Assembly: GCA_002707495.1 (NCBI GenBank)
Contig: PAMZ01000005.1
Location: forward strand, 1-64,000
Direction: 5' to 3'
Source: Halobacteriovoraceae bacterium
Lineage (GTDB): Bacteria > Bdellovibrionota > Bacteriovoracia > Bacteriovoracales > Bacteriovoracaceae
Length of the DNA stretch: 64,000 bases
Positions 29,672-38,495 of the stretch are shown in pieces; within the stretch, counting starts at the first letter, position 1, and every line of letters begins with the position of its first letter. The notes under the pieces were generated by a model. It saw nothing but the letters and a program-made list of their open reading frames with translations, did no database searches and had not been told where the DNA came from. A program made the translations under genes and the position numbers.

Positions 29672-29774
29672 AAAGTGTGTGTACTTTTGTTATGCCATTA
29701 ATAGAGCTTATTTTCTAGGTGGATTTGTTAAATATACCTGTATTACCAGGTGCGCAACAACAAGGTCTATTTAA

Positions 29775-29806
29775 AATAAAAAAGCACCGGCCTCGTGCCA
29801 GTGCTT
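29775..29806 (-). terminator. Rho-independent terminator
   Basis: On the minus strand AAGCACTGGC and GCCGGTGCTT (29797-29806 and 29782-29791) form a ten-pair stem with a five-base loop followed by a T-run. It lies 53 bases past the stop of the 81-residue gene and isolates dnaE from it. Confidence 0.88.
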
Positions 29807-29858
29807 CTTTGAACCCTTTTCCCAAAACATTTCGCCTGGAGCTTAAATTTATAAGACT

Positions 29859-30104
29859 CTAAGCGGCATATCTGCCGTAGTAAAGATCATCGTAAACATC
29901 AGGGGCCAATTCAAAAATCAACTCATACCATTCGTCCTCAGAGAGAGATAAGGGCGATTGGTCAATTCTAAGAGCTTGAAGCTTGCCATTGAGCCATCTG
30001 AAATTCAATTTAGATCCTGAATTACTGTAGCCAGTTATGATTATGTCTTTAACTTGTTCTGAATATTCTTCGATCAAAACTTCAATGAATTTGTCTTTAT
30101 CCAT
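29859..30104 (-). CDS. Small acidic protein (hypothetical)
   Basis: 81 residues, rich in aspartate, glutamate and tyrosine, ending DDLYYGRYAA. It has a helix at the start (DKFIEVLIEEYSEQV), a strand pair around residues 25-45 and another helix (DEWYELIFEL). No signal peptide or cysteine, so cytoplasmic. It sits alone between a candidate -10 box (30160-30165) and a strong terminator, which supports it being a real transcription unit. Function unknown. Confidence 0.6.
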   Translation of the reverse strand: MDKDKFIEVLIEEYSEQVKDIIITGYSNSGSKLNFRWLNGKLQALRIDQSPLSLSEDEWYELIFELAPDVYDDLYYGRYAA

Positions 30105-30159
30105 TTAAAAAACCTCTAACTTTACGTCCCACACTTTTAAGGTTTGTGTCTCTCTAGCC

Positions 30160-30165
30160 ATTATA
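30160..30165 (-). promoter_or_regulatory. Candidate -10 box for the 81-residue gene
   Basis: TATAAT on the minus strand, 55 bases before the ATG at 30104. The region 17-19 bases upstream is not a good -35 match, so this is only a candidate. Confidence 0.3.
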
Positions 30166-30239
30166 AAACCGCGCCCAAACTGAGCCTTGAAAATCTGGTT
30201 AAATCAGTACTTTTCTTATATTTTTAGTTAGATAGAGAA

Positions 30240-30287
30240 TTCCTAAAATTGCCCAAAAAGCCGGCTTTTACCCCCAATTTTTAGGAA
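30240..30287. repeat. 48-base imperfect palindrome in the gap after the L,D-transpeptidase gene
   Basis: Outer arms 30240-30251 and 30275-30287 (TTCCTAAAATTG against its complement with one extra T) enclose an inner perfect palindrome, AAAAGCCGGCTTTT. The 242-base gap 30105-30346 contains this, the candidate -10 above and otherwise nothing I can support. It may act as a transcript end for the L,D-transpeptidase gene or as a protein-binding site. Confidence 0.55.
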
Positions 30288-30346
30288 ATCGTCAGATTAT
30301 TTTGGCAATCATAAAATTTTTTTCGACTTATCAATAACTTGAATTA

Positions 30347-31147
30347 CTACTCATCTCTTTGGTCTTTTACCAAAATGACCATATCGAGTGAGGTGGAAGT
30401 TGTGCTTGTATCTACCTCACCTGTCCATCTATTTATTGGATGAACGTCCGATCTCGCAAGGCCTGAATAATGGTTATTCTGTTTCCATCTAGGCAGCTTC
30501 TCGTGACTCCAGCTTCTTCTTACATAATTCTGATTACCGAGACTCATCGCTAAATCATTAATATAGGTGATATCATCGATATGGAAACGGACACACCCAT
30601 GGCTTGCCCTACTCCCTAACCTGCTTAGAGCGTCAGTATGGTGGATAGCGTATCCACCAGAATAAAATATTGCTTTGGCCATCAAAGACTCGTATTTACT
30701 TGAGTAGTAATTATCATAAAGTCTTAAATGGTTGGTATACACGGGACGAAAATATCCTATTCGGCTTTCATATCCAGCTTTACCGGTTGAAACAATAAAG
30801 GTTCTTTCCAAAACTCCATCAACATAAACTCTGGCCGTTTGTGCGTCCTCTGCAGTTCCTTCTGGAGCTCGATTTATGATAACGACTAAAGGTGCTAAAA
30901 AGCGATCCGTATATTTTTCGCTAAGTCTGCTTGTGGATCTGTTAACAGGTGTGACCAGCCCAAGAACATCTTTCTCATCTGAGGATTCAAACAAGGACTG
31001 ATTTGACTCTAAATCATCTAGCACAGAATGCGCTCTAAGGGCTTCCAACTCGGCAGGGCTAAAATCACCCGCATCATCGATACCAACTAAGGCAAAAGAT
31101 GAGATTGTAAAAAACGACAACACAAGCGTGAGAAGTATAGACTTCAT
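30347..31147 (-). CDS. L,D-transpeptidase (YkuD domain)
   Basis: 266 residues with a signal peptide ending near SFA. The YkuD catalytic motif is SRASHGCVRFH, with the nucleophilic cysteine and a histidine upstream in YAIHHTDAL. The domain covers about residues 85-205. It would act in the periplasm, crosslinking peptidoglycan stems or attaching outer-membrane proteins to the wall. Bdellovibrio-type predators have many such enzymes for remodelling prey and self walls. CTTGGAGGA precedes the ATG. The short C-terminal tail after the domain has no known role. Confidence 0.92.
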   Translation of the reverse strand: MKSILLTLVLSFFTISSFALVGIDDAGDFSPAELEALRAHSVLDDLESNQSLFESSDEKDVLGLVTPVNRSTSRLSEKYTDRFLAPLVVIINRAPEGTAEDAQTARVYVDGVLERTFIVSTGKAGYESRIGYFRPVYTNHLRLYDNYYSSKYESLMAKAIFYSGGYAIHHTDALSRLGSRASHGCVRFHIDDITYINDLAMSLGNQNYVRRSWSHEKLPRWKQNNHYSGLARSDVHPINRWTGEVDTSTTSTSLDMVILVKDQRDE

Positions 31148-31244
31148 AGGTCCTCCAAGTTTGCAGGGACCTTAGCACTAAATGCTATTCTACGGTACAT
31201 TACACGTAATTTTTTCTTACTTAACAAGTATCAAGTGGGGAGAA

Positions 31245-32789
31245 CTACTCCCATTCAATAGTACCAGGAGGCTTAGATGTTATATCGTAGACAACTCTCG
31301 TAACCCCCTCGACTTCATTTACAATTCGAGAAGATACTTTTCCTAAGAAGCTGGCTGGTAAATCAGTCCAAGTCGCAGTCATTCCGTCTGTTGAATTGAC
31401 AATTCGAAGGCAGATAACTTCTTCATAGGCCCTGGCATCTCCTTTTACTCCCACTGTTTTAACCGGAAGTAATACAGTAAACGCTTGCCAACTTGCCTGA
31501 TATAAACTTTGAGCGTGTAATTCTTCAAAAAGTATTTGATCCGACTTTTGGACTTTTTTGACAGCCGATTCACTCACTTCTCCTAACACTCTTACTCCTA
31601 TTCCTGGGCCAGGAAAGGGATGTCGATGAACCCAATCATATTGAAGACCAAGGGCTTCACCCAGCACTCGAACTTCATCTTTAAAGAGAAATTTTAACGG
31701 TTCTAAAAGTTGAAGTTTCATTCTCTCAGGGAGTCCACCTACGTTGTGATGAGATTTGATCGTGACGGATTTTCCTCCCTTTTTATGAGGAGAAATAGAT
31801 TCAATCACATCAGGGTATAATGTTCCCTGTAATAGGTAATCGAATTTAATATCTTTTTCTTTTTCAAATTGATGAACTTTTTGCTCAAAAACTTCTATAA
31901 AAGTTGTCCCTATCGCTTTACGTTTTTTTTCAGGGTCTGACACCCCCTTGAGTTTTGAATAAAACAAATCTTTTGCGTCTATAAATTCAATATTAAGTGG
32001 CGTTTCTTTTTGAAGGACTTCAATATGATGGTAATCCTGAGGTCTCAAAAGTCCGTTATCGACAAAGAAACAATAAAGGTCTTCGCCAAGTTCCTTCTCA
32101 GCAATAGTCGCGGCTACAAGGGAGTCGACCCCACCAGAAAATGCACACAAAACTTTAGAGCCCTTGACTGCAGCGACCTCCGAACGACATTGCTCTAGCA
32201 TCACTTCATCAGACCAGTTCTGTTTAAGGTTCGCGATATCTTTAAAGAAGTGTTCTAAAATCTCACTTCCATGATCTGTATGATTCACTTCAGGATGAAA
32301 TTGAAGTCCCATCATTTTAAGAGCTTTATTTTCAATCCCCGCAATTAAACCATTACCACTCTTTAAGATGACTTCAAAATCTGTTGGTGGAGTCACTACA
32401 TGATCAAAGTGACTCATCCAAACATTGAAGCTTCCAGGCAAATGAGAAAGTTCGCTACTTCCCTGAGTTTGAACCAGGGCATGACCATATTCACCTTGCA
32501 CTCCTCTTTCAACTTTACCGCCGAGTTTTTCACTCATAATCTGCATTCCATAGCAAATTCCCAGTAAAGGAAGTTTTTGATCAAAGATAATATTATAGTC
32601 CGTATCATCTTCAAAAATTGATTGAGGACCACCAGAAAGAATAAAGGCGAGAGGCTTTTCACCAGCCTTTAATTTTTCAGCACAGTCATCAAAGGTCATA
32701 ATGAGAGACGAGTAACCAAGCTCCCTTGATTTTCTCGTAATTAATTGAGTGTATTGAGAACCAAAATCTATAATCCAAATATCTTGCAT
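31245..32789 (-). CDS. guaA: GMP synthase (glutamine-hydrolysing)
   Basis: Converts XMP to GMP with glutamine and ATP. The class I amidotransferase domain (1 to about 190) has the nucleophile motif LGICYGMQ and HPEVNHTDHG; the PP-loop of the ATP pyrophosphatase is AFSGGVDSLVA; the C-terminal dimerisation domain ends with the canonical KPPGTIEWE. 514 residues is the usual length. It follows guaB by nine bases and forms a guanine-nucleotide operon with it. Confidence 0.98.
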   Translation of the reverse strand: MQDIWIIDFGSQYTQLITRKSRELGYSSLIMTFDDCAEKLKAGEKPLAFILSGGPQSIFEDDTDYNIIFDQKLPLLGICYGMQIMSEKLGGKVERGVQGEYGHALVQTQGSSELSHLPGSFNVWMSHFDHVVTPPTDFEVILKSGNGLIAGIENKALKMMGLQFHPEVNHTDHGSEILEHFFKDIANLKQNWSDEVMLEQCRSEVAAVKGSKVLCAFSGGVDSLVAATIAEKELGEDLYCFFVDNGLLRPQDYHHIEVLQKETPLNIEFIDAKDLFYSKLKGVSDPEKKRKAIGTTFIEVFEQKVHQFEKEKDIKFDYLLQGTLYPDVIESISPHKKGGKSVTIKSHHNVGGLPERMKLQLLEPLKFLFKDEVRVLGEALGLQYDWVHRHPFPGPGIGVRVLGEVSESAVKKVQKSDQILFEELHAQSLYQASWQAFTVLLPVKTVGVKGDARAYEEVICLRIVNSTDGMTATWTDLPASFLGKVSSRIVNEVEGVTRVVYDITSKPPGTIEWE

Positions 32790-32798
32790 AAAATTAGC

Positions 32799-34265
32799 CT
32801 AGCTTAATCTATAATTAGGAGCTTCTTTCGTTATATTTACATCATGAGGATGAGACTCTTTTAAGCCTGCAGGCGAAATCTTTAAAAAACGAGCTTTTTC
32901 TCTGAGCTGCCCTAGATCCTTAGCTCCGACGTATCCCATTCCCGCTCTTATTCCACCTACCAGTTGATATACGTTTTCAGAAAGAGAACCTCGATAAGGA
33001 ACTTGTCCTTCAATTCCCTCTGGAACAAGTTTTTCATCATCATTAACTGAGCCCTGTCCATATCGGTCTTTTGAGCCTTTCACCATTGCACCTAGAGAGC
33101 CCATTCCTCGATAGAGTTTATAAGCTCGACCTTGATAGATAACCCTTTCACCTGGAGCTTCATCTGTCCCCGCAAAGAGAGAACCAATCATAATTGTCTC
33201 TGCACCAGCGGCGAGAGCTTTAACAATATCTCCAGAATACTTAATTCCTCCATCTGCAATAAACGGTACATCATGTTTACGACAGACATCTCGACAATCA
33301 AGCAGGGCTTGTAATTGAGGGACTCCAATTCCAGCGACAACTCGAGTCGTACAAATTGAACCGGGTCCTATTCCTACTTTGACCCCATCAGCGCCAGCTT
33401 TGATTAGTTCTTCACAACCTTTTGAGGTTGCAATATTTCCACCTATAACGTCAATCGAGTTTGAAAGAGCTTTGACTTCTCTTACCATCTCAAGCACACC
33501 TTTAGAGTGCCCATGAGCTGTATCGACGACGACCACGTCAACACCTGCGCGAATCAGAGCTTCTGCTCTTTCAATTTCTTTAGGCCCGACACCTACCGCA
33601 GCTCCAACTCTTAGTCTTCCCAGACTATCCTTATTTGCATTTGGGTGTTTGATTGATTTCTCAATATCTTTGACAGTTATCATTCCCACTAATTTTTCTT
33701 CTTTATTAATAAGCGGAAGTTTTTCAATTCTATGGGCATGTAGAAGTCTTTTAGCATCATTAAGATCTATTCCCTCTTCAGCCAAAACCATATTATCTCT
33801 TGCGGTCATCATATCCCGAACTAAAGTCGAAGGGCTTTCAACATACCGAATATCCCTATTGGTAAGAATTCCAACAATCTGACCTGTGCCATTTACAACA
33901 GGAAAACCTGAAAAGCCATATCGTTTAATCATAGTTTGAACATCATCCCATGATTGCTCCGGGGAAACAGTTATGGGTTCTGATACGACACCTGACTCAT
34001 AACGCTTTACTATGCTCACTTCTTTAGCGTGTTTTTCTACACTCAGGTTCTTGTGAATAATCCCAACGCCCCCCTCTTGGGCCATTGTAATTGCGGCCAG
34101 AGATTCAGTAACGGTATCCATAGCACTAGAAGCAATAGGAATATTCAGCTGAATATTTCGAGTTAAGCGGGATTGTAAATTGACATCTGAAGGTAGGACT
34201 TCTGAGTAATCCGGCATGAGTAAGACATCGTCGTACGTAAGGCCAGGCTCTTCCTGATAAAACAT
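32799..34265 (-). CDS. guaB: IMP dehydrogenase
   Basis: Oxidises IMP to XMP with NAD+, the committed step to GMP. The TIM barrel carries [11 protein letters not shown] with the catalytic cysteine. The flap and tail motifs [10 protein letters not shown] and EGQVPYRG are present. Two CBS domains are inserted at about residues 90-205. 488 residues is standard. Upstream GGAGACGCCT precedes the ATG. It is the first gene of guaB-guaA. Confidence 0.98.
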   Translation of the reverse strand: MFYQEEPGLTYDDVLLMPDYSEVLPSDVNLQSRLTRNIQLNIPIASSAMDTVTESLAAITMAQEGGVGIIHKNLSVEKHAKEVSIVKRYESGVVSEPITVSPEQSWDDVQTMIKRYGFSGFPVVNGTGQIVGILTNRDIRYVESPSTLVRDMMTARDNMVLAEEGIDLNDAKRLLHAHRIEKLPLINKEEKLVGMITVKDIEKSIKHPNANKDSLGRLRVGAAVGVGPKEIERAEALIRAGVDVVVVDTAHGHSKGVLEMVREVKALSNSIDVIGGNIATSKGCEELIKAGADGVKVGIGPGSICTTRVVAGIGVPQLQALLDCRDVCRKHDVPFIADGGIKYSGDIVKALAAGAETIMIGSLFAGTDEAPGERVIYQGRAYKLYRGMGSLGAMVKGSKDRYGQGSVNDDEKLVPEGIEGQVPYRGSLSENVYQLVGGIRAGMGYVGAKDLGQLREKARFLKISPAGLKESHPHDVNITKEAPNYRLS

Positions 34266-34326
34266 AGGCGTCTCCGTTTGGTTACGCTAGTTTTAGCATA
34301 TTTAAAACGAAAAGGCAGCGCTAAGC

Positions 34327-35430
34327 TTAGTAATTCTTTTGATAATCTTTTTTGTAAGTCTTGAGGCTATCAATCAATTGATTGACTTCATTACTATGTC
34401 TTTTTATCTCAGGAGTTTTTTGTTCAAGACTTTTTTCAAAGCTACTCTTTTTTAGCTCGCGAACTAATTGATCAGCTCCACTCGGTACGGAAGCTGGTAG
34501 ACGCTGCGTGTTTTTTTCTGTTCGTACAGGGGCTTGTTCTACTTTCGGTACAGTATTAGTTTTAATAGAGAGCTTAGGTTGATGCTTTTTTCCAAAATAA
34601 CGAATTGATGCAGACTCGCCGGACTGAAATCCACGCACAGTTTTTTTCTTTTGAAGTCCCATATAATATTTATGAGCGGAGGCTGGTTTCCTATCTGTCG
34701 TCGTATAAATACGAATAATTTTTCCTCTTTTCTCAATAGTCTGAGTGGGAGTTTTAGTAAAACCTTCTACTACCGACGCAAGTGAGCGACCAGCCGTAGC
34801 TTGAGTAGGCTCTGCACCAGGTACGACCTTATTTAAATCTGGATTATCTAGTGTTTCAAAATTTGCAAACTTAGCTCTTAACGATTGAAAAGACTGCTTT
34901 CCTACTTGAGTAGGAGTTCTAGGAAGATTTTTTTCGTATTCAGGATCTACAATCGAAAATTGTCCTGCAGATACAGTCGTCATAAGTCTAGGTTCTAAAC
35001 TATTGGCCAGTTTTATGTCTCCCGTAATAACCATGACTTGAGTTTTCCCAGAAATATTGTCAAAAGACGTCACAAATTGACCATCAATGTATTCAGCAAC
35101 AGCATTAGTTGTCGTGACACTTCCGCGCCCTCTAGCAACAGTCCAAACCTGGCCATTCTTAAGTTCAATATTTTTTTTATAAACTTTAAGAAGAGTTCCT
35201 CCTGTAATATGCAGAACATCTCCTTCAGTATTTACCAATGATAAATGAGAGCTATCTTCCACCATGATATCTGAAAGATCTTCAATCTGATCACCATATT
35301 TAAGAGTGGAGGGGTTTTTCCCATTCATAAAAGAAAAAGCCTTTCCATCGATTTCAAGAACTCTTGCCACCGTTGAGGCGAAACATTCAACAGAAAATAC
35401 AAGTGTGAATAAAACCAATAGATTTTTCAT
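34327..35430 (-). CDS. FecR-domain secreted protein
   Basis: 367 residues with a signal peptide ending near CFA. The FecR domain covers about 20-165 with the core GRGSVTTTNAVAEYIDGQF and MVITGDIKLAN. Unlike classic FecR regulators it has no membrane helix and no sigma-factor partner. The C-terminal 200 residues are polar, low-complexity and rich in Lys, Ser, Thr and Gln. The gene starts in the last base of the preceding gene's stop, so it is coupled to the TPR-like protein. It is the second FecR-domain gene in this window, with little similarity to the first outside the domain. Confidence 0.78.
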   Translation of the reverse strand: MKNLLVLFTLVFSVECFASTVARVLEIDGKAFSFMNGKNPSTLKYGDQIEDLSDIMVEDSSHLSLVNTEGDVLHITGGTLLKVYKKNIELKNGQVWTVARGRGSVTTTNAVAEYIDGQFVTSFDNISGKTQVMVITGDIKLANSLEPRLMTTVSAGQFSIVDPEYEKNLPRTPTQVGKQSFQSLRAKFANFETLDNPDLNKVVPGAEPTQATAGRSLASVVEGFTKTPTQTIEKRGKIIRIYTTTDRKPASAHKYYMGLQKKKTVRGFQSGESASIRYFGKKHQPKLSIKTNTVPKVEQAPVRTEKNTQRLPASVPSGADQLVRELKKSSFEKSLEQKTPEIKRHSNEVNQLIDSLKTYKKDYQKNY

Positions 35431-36146
35431 TATTTTCTCTTTTTGTCGTATTTAAGTGCGAGGTCGTTATAGTATTTTGAAAGAAGTGCATACTCCTGGG
35501 AGTTTCTATATTTCTTATGAAACTCATTCACAGTAGCAATAAACTTCTCTTGGTCTCCAAGATAAAAATTTGAAAGAGCTAAAAATAATTTTGCTCCTCT
35601 AAAATACTTAGATTTTTTCTTACTTGGATATTTGGAAATCAATGTCTTAAAATGTGCCTTTGACCAATCATAATGTTGCTTAGATTCATAAGCTGCAATG
35701 CCTGACTCAAATAATACTTCGTCATTTAGTAATTCTGACTTTGGATAGTGCACCGTTAAAGCATTATAGTATTGAGCGGCTTTCTCCCATTTTTTAAAAT
35801 GAAACGCTTGTTGGGCAACGCCAAGGAGCTTACCTTCAGTCCATCGATACAGTTCGAATTGAACAAGATCATTTTTTACTGGTTGATAAACACTAGCGAC
35901 TGTACGTCCGCTTCGTCCCATGTTCATCTCTAAGTGCTGTTTTTGCGCCTTGAGAGTTGAAATTTGGGTTTTAAGATTACTATTCTCAATCTTTAGCTGT
36001 CTTACCTGTTTGGCCAGTTCAAGAGATCGGTACTCATAGCGATGCACAGTCTCGGCTTTCTGATGAAAAGACTTCCATAAGCCAAATTCACCAGCGGTGT
36101 AAACAAATCCCAAAGTTAAGACGCAAAATAACGTTAATTCTTTCAT
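35430..36146 (-). CDS. Coiled-coil and TPR-like envelope protein
   Basis: 238 residues. An N-terminal hydrophobic segment (TLFCVLTLGFVYTAGEF) is a signal anchor or signal peptide. Residues about 35-75 form a coiled coil, and 105-235 look like TPR helices (WEKAAQYYNALTVHYPKS, WSKAHFKTLISKYPSKKK). The arrangement resembles the periplasmic YbgF/CpoB family of the Tol-Pal system, but no tol-pal gene is nearby, so the likeness is only architectural. It is coupled to the FecR-domain gene downstream, which may be its partner. Confidence 0.72.
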   Translation of the reverse strand: MKELTLFCVLTLGFVYTAGEFGLWKSFHQKAETVHRYEYRSLELAKQVRQLKIENSNLKTQISTLKAQKQHLEMNMGRSGRTVASVYQPVKNDLVQFELYRWTEGKLLGVAQQAFHFKKWEKAAQYYNALTVHYPKSELLNDEVLFESGIAAYESKQHYDWSKAHFKTLISKYPSKKKSKYFRGAKLFLALSNFYLGDQEKFIATVNEFHKKYRNSQEYALLSKYYNDLALKYDKKRK

Positions 36147-36307
36147 ATTCCATACCCTATTTAGGTTTTCCTCATGACTTTTTCGGATTTAAATCACATA
36201 ACTTTAGAGATAATTTTTCTCGGTTATATCGAATTTTTCAGCATGCTATGATTAAAGAGACTCAAGCTTTCGCCCAAGATTGCGATAAGGTAGTCAGAGG
36301 GAGTCTT

Positions 36308-36706
36308 ATGAAGAATATATTATTAGTTTTACTATTTAGTCTCGTAACTTTAAGTACTTACGCAAGAAAGCCAGCCGTCGAAGATTTCATAGGTGTTGAG
36401 CCAGAAAGCTATAAAACGACTCCCCCGGGCACAGAAACTCTTTTTAATTTCGAGCAAAATGTTCAAGCATTAGCCCCTGAAAGCTTTGCTGAAGGAGCAA
36501 CCTTTCAAAGCTCATGGTTTGGACTGGTTGTGATTGGCGCTTTCATACTATTACCTGCCTTCATGTGGTTTGGGCTCACCAGAAATAACCCTCAAGAATC
36601 ATCTCAAAACTCTCAAGATAGCATGGACCAGAAAGATCAAAATAATGTTCATGTATTAGAAGACTATAGAGAAACTGAGGAAGAACAAAACAAAAAAGCC
36701 TCTTAA
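36308..36706 (+). CDS. Membrane-anchored envelope protein (hypothetical)
   Basis: 132 residues from the ATG at 36308, preceded by AGAGGGAG. A longer in-frame start at 36248 adds 20 non-signal residues and has no binding site. The signal peptide MKNILLVLLFSLVTLSTYA is followed by a periplasmic stretch and one membrane helix (GLVVIGAFILLPAFMWFGL, about residues 77-95), then a polar cytoplasmic tail rich in Gln, Asn and Glu. So this is a single-pass protein with a cleaved signal. Its end overlaps the convergent neighbour by four bases. No family recognised. Confidence 0.65.
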   Translation: MKNILLVLLFSLVTLSTYARKPAVEDFIGVEPESYKTTPPGTETLFNFEQNVQALAPESFAEGATFQSSWFGLVVIGAFILLPAFMWFGLTRNNPQESSQNSQDSMDQKDQNNVHVLEDYRETEEEQNKKAS

Positions 36707-37362
36707 TGTAGAGTCCAAACTCCTCCGCCACTATAAGTTAGGATTCTATGAATCTTATTAAAGCTCACAGAGATTTCTTTAACACCATCTGAATTATAAT
36801 CGATGGTGTTTACTACAAATCGCCTATTCCAATATTTGGAATAATGCTCATCTGCACTTTCACGCTCATGAAAAAAATGAGGACCTTTAGTCATACTTAT
36901 TTTTTTTAAGTCACGATTTTCAATGGTAATCACGTATATCCTTGCACTGCCTTCATATACAGCTTCATCAGTATCCCCCTCATAATAATGAAGAATTAAA
37001 ACATCAGCAGTTTTTGAAACTCCTAAAAGATGAGCCTTAAAGATTCCACTCCCCTTTCCTTTTGCCTCCAAACTAGCTTCAAATTTAGTATTGCCGTTAG
37101 CATCCATGATTCTGATAAAGTCGACTCCATCTTTCTTTACTGTTTGGAAAGAATCCACAATCCCGTCACGATTAAGATCAATCATGTACTCTGGACTCGT
37201 AAACTCGTATTTGAAAACAAAGTCCTTATCTTGCAGTCTTGAGAATGATCCATCAAAGAGTTGGCGGTAAAATCTCTCGTCCTGGGCTATCGCCGGAGCA
37301 ACTCCCTGATGACACAGAGTGGCTATAAAAAAACCTATAAGACTTAGCTCTAAGAGTTTCAT
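36703..37362 (-). CDS. Secreted protein with an EF-hand-like calcium loop
   Basis: 219 residues with a signal peptide ending near AIAQ. The mature protein is beta-rich and contains DLNRDGIVDSF and DYNSDGVKEISV, both resembling DxNxDG calcium-binding loops as found in dockerins and FG-GAP/VCBS repeats. The two loops lie at about 60 and 190, framing a beta domain. It probably folds as a calcium-binding periplasmic or surface protein. No enzymatic motif is seen. Confidence 0.65.
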   Translation of the reverse strand: MKLLELSLIGFFIATLCHQGVAPAIAQDERFYRQLFDGSFSRLQDKDFVFKYEFTSPEYMIDLNRDGIVDSFQTVKKDGVDFIRIMDANGNTKFEASLEAKGKGSGIFKAHLLGVSKTADVLILHYYEGDTDEAVYEGSARIYVITIENRDLKKISMTKGPHFFHERESADEHYSKYWNRRFVVNTIDYNSDGVKEISVSFNKIHRILTYSGGGVWTLH

Positions 37363-37425
37363 TACTCTATTGTATCTTAAAGTTGCTCTTGTTAGAATCT
37401 TAGAAAACTGGACTAAGGAACTCGG

Positions 37426-38163
37426 ATGGAATTAAAGCTTGGATTTCTCGCTCAAGAAAATAGTTTACAAGTATTAACCCTAAATACTGAAAGCCATGAA
37501 GTAACCAACGAAAGAGCTGATCTTACTCAAATGGCTAAATTTAATCTCAATATGCTAGTCTATAGCGATGAGCTTGAACAAGTTTCTGAAAAGATCACAT
37601 CCCAAAATAAATTTTTCCCAGTCACCACATTCAATCAGATCGGAAATACTCAAGCTCCTGAATCACTAGATTTTGGTAGATTAGTAGAAATGTATCATTC
37701 AATTGCAGACAGGTGGGTGATAAAAAATAATCTTAATTCAATTACTAATATGGTTCAGCTCTCAAAATATTTGACTGGTCTTTGGAGTAAAGATCGCCAC
37801 GGTTTTTTTGAGGAACTATGGTATCTCATCAAAACAAATACAAAATGCTCTGAGCTCACGATCGTGTTTCACGATGTCCAAGGAGAAGAAGATAAAGAAA
37901 GCCTTTGTTATTCTCAAGTCAAAGGAGCAAAGGTCCCCAATATTCAACCAGGAACTCAGATAGAAGAAACACTGATGAAAGAATACACCAATGACTTCAC
38001 AGGAGCTTTTAATGTCACAGAATTTAATGCTCAAAAAGGTCAATTGGTCGCCTGCGCGAAAATAGATATAAGCCCTATTCTCATTATGGCAAGAATGGAA
38101 GAGTTCACACCTCTGCAGGACGCTCTTATATCAGGTATTTTTAACGGACTTCAAAAAAGCTAG
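37426..38163 (+). CDS. Cytoplasmic protein of unknown function
   Basis: 245 residues with no signal peptide or membrane helix. The centre contains LSKYLTGLWSKDRHGFFEELWYLIKTN, a helical region followed by a beta segment (ELTIVFHDVQ, LVACAKIDISP). The order of helix and strands hints at a GAF- or receiver-like fold in the C-terminal half, but no motif allows a name. AAGGAACT precedes the ATG. It is convergent with the HIT gene, overlapping by four bases. Confidence 0.62.
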   Translation: MELKLGFLAQENSLQVLTLNTESHEVTNERADLTQMAKFNLNMLVYSDELEQVSEKITSQNKFFPVTTFNQIGNTQAPESLDFGRLVEMYHSIADRWVIKNNLNSITNMVQLSKYLTGLWSKDRHGFFEELWYLIKTNTKCSELTIVFHDVQGEEDKESLCYSQVKGAKVPNIQPGTQIEETLMKEYTNDFTGAFNVTEFNAQKGQLVACAKIDISPILIMARMEEFTPLQDALISGIFNGLQKS

Positions 38164-38495
38164 CTACCAAAATGTTTAAGCTGCTCTCCACCAAGCACGT
38201 GAAAATGAGTGTGGAATACAGTCTGTCCACCGTGTTTATTCACATTGCTCACAACACGAAATCCATTTTCCTCTAAATCATTATTCTGAGTAAACTCTTT
38301 TATTGCCGAAAAAATGTCCGAAAGCTGGGTCGAATCCATTTCGTTAACATTCTTTGAGTGAGACTTATGAATAAAAAGATAATGTTCCTTCGCCTGAGGA
38401 TAAAGATCTTTAAATCCTAATACATGATCATTTTCAAAAACTTTCGCGCTTGGTATTTCTCCTGCAATGATTCTACAAAATAAACAATCACTCAT
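38160..38495 (-). CDS. HIT-family nucleotide hydrolase
   Basis: 111 residues of the histidine triad superfamily (HINT branch). The start CLFCRIIAGEIPSAKV and the triad HTHFHVLGG are canonical. It hydrolyses nucleoside phosphoramidates or related adenylates in the cytoplasm. It is the last gene of the rho-prfA-murA operon, with its start overlapping the murA stop by four bases. Confidence 0.95.
   Translation of the reverse strand: MSDCLFCRIIAGEIPSAKVFENDHVLGFKDLYPQAKEHYLFIHKSHSKNVNEMDSTQLSDIFSAIKEFTQNNDLEENGFRVVSNVNKHGGQTVFHTHFHVLGGEQLKHFGS

Noticed and set aside
30261..30274. AAAAGCCGGCTTTT as a simple terminator
   Set aside because: A palindrome without a loop cannot form a normal terminator hairpin; it is only the centre of the larger palindrome reported.
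31225..31260. Hairpin-like GGGAG/CTCCC at the end of guaA as a terminator
   Set aside because: The stem is short and overlaps the stop codon, and no T-run follows.
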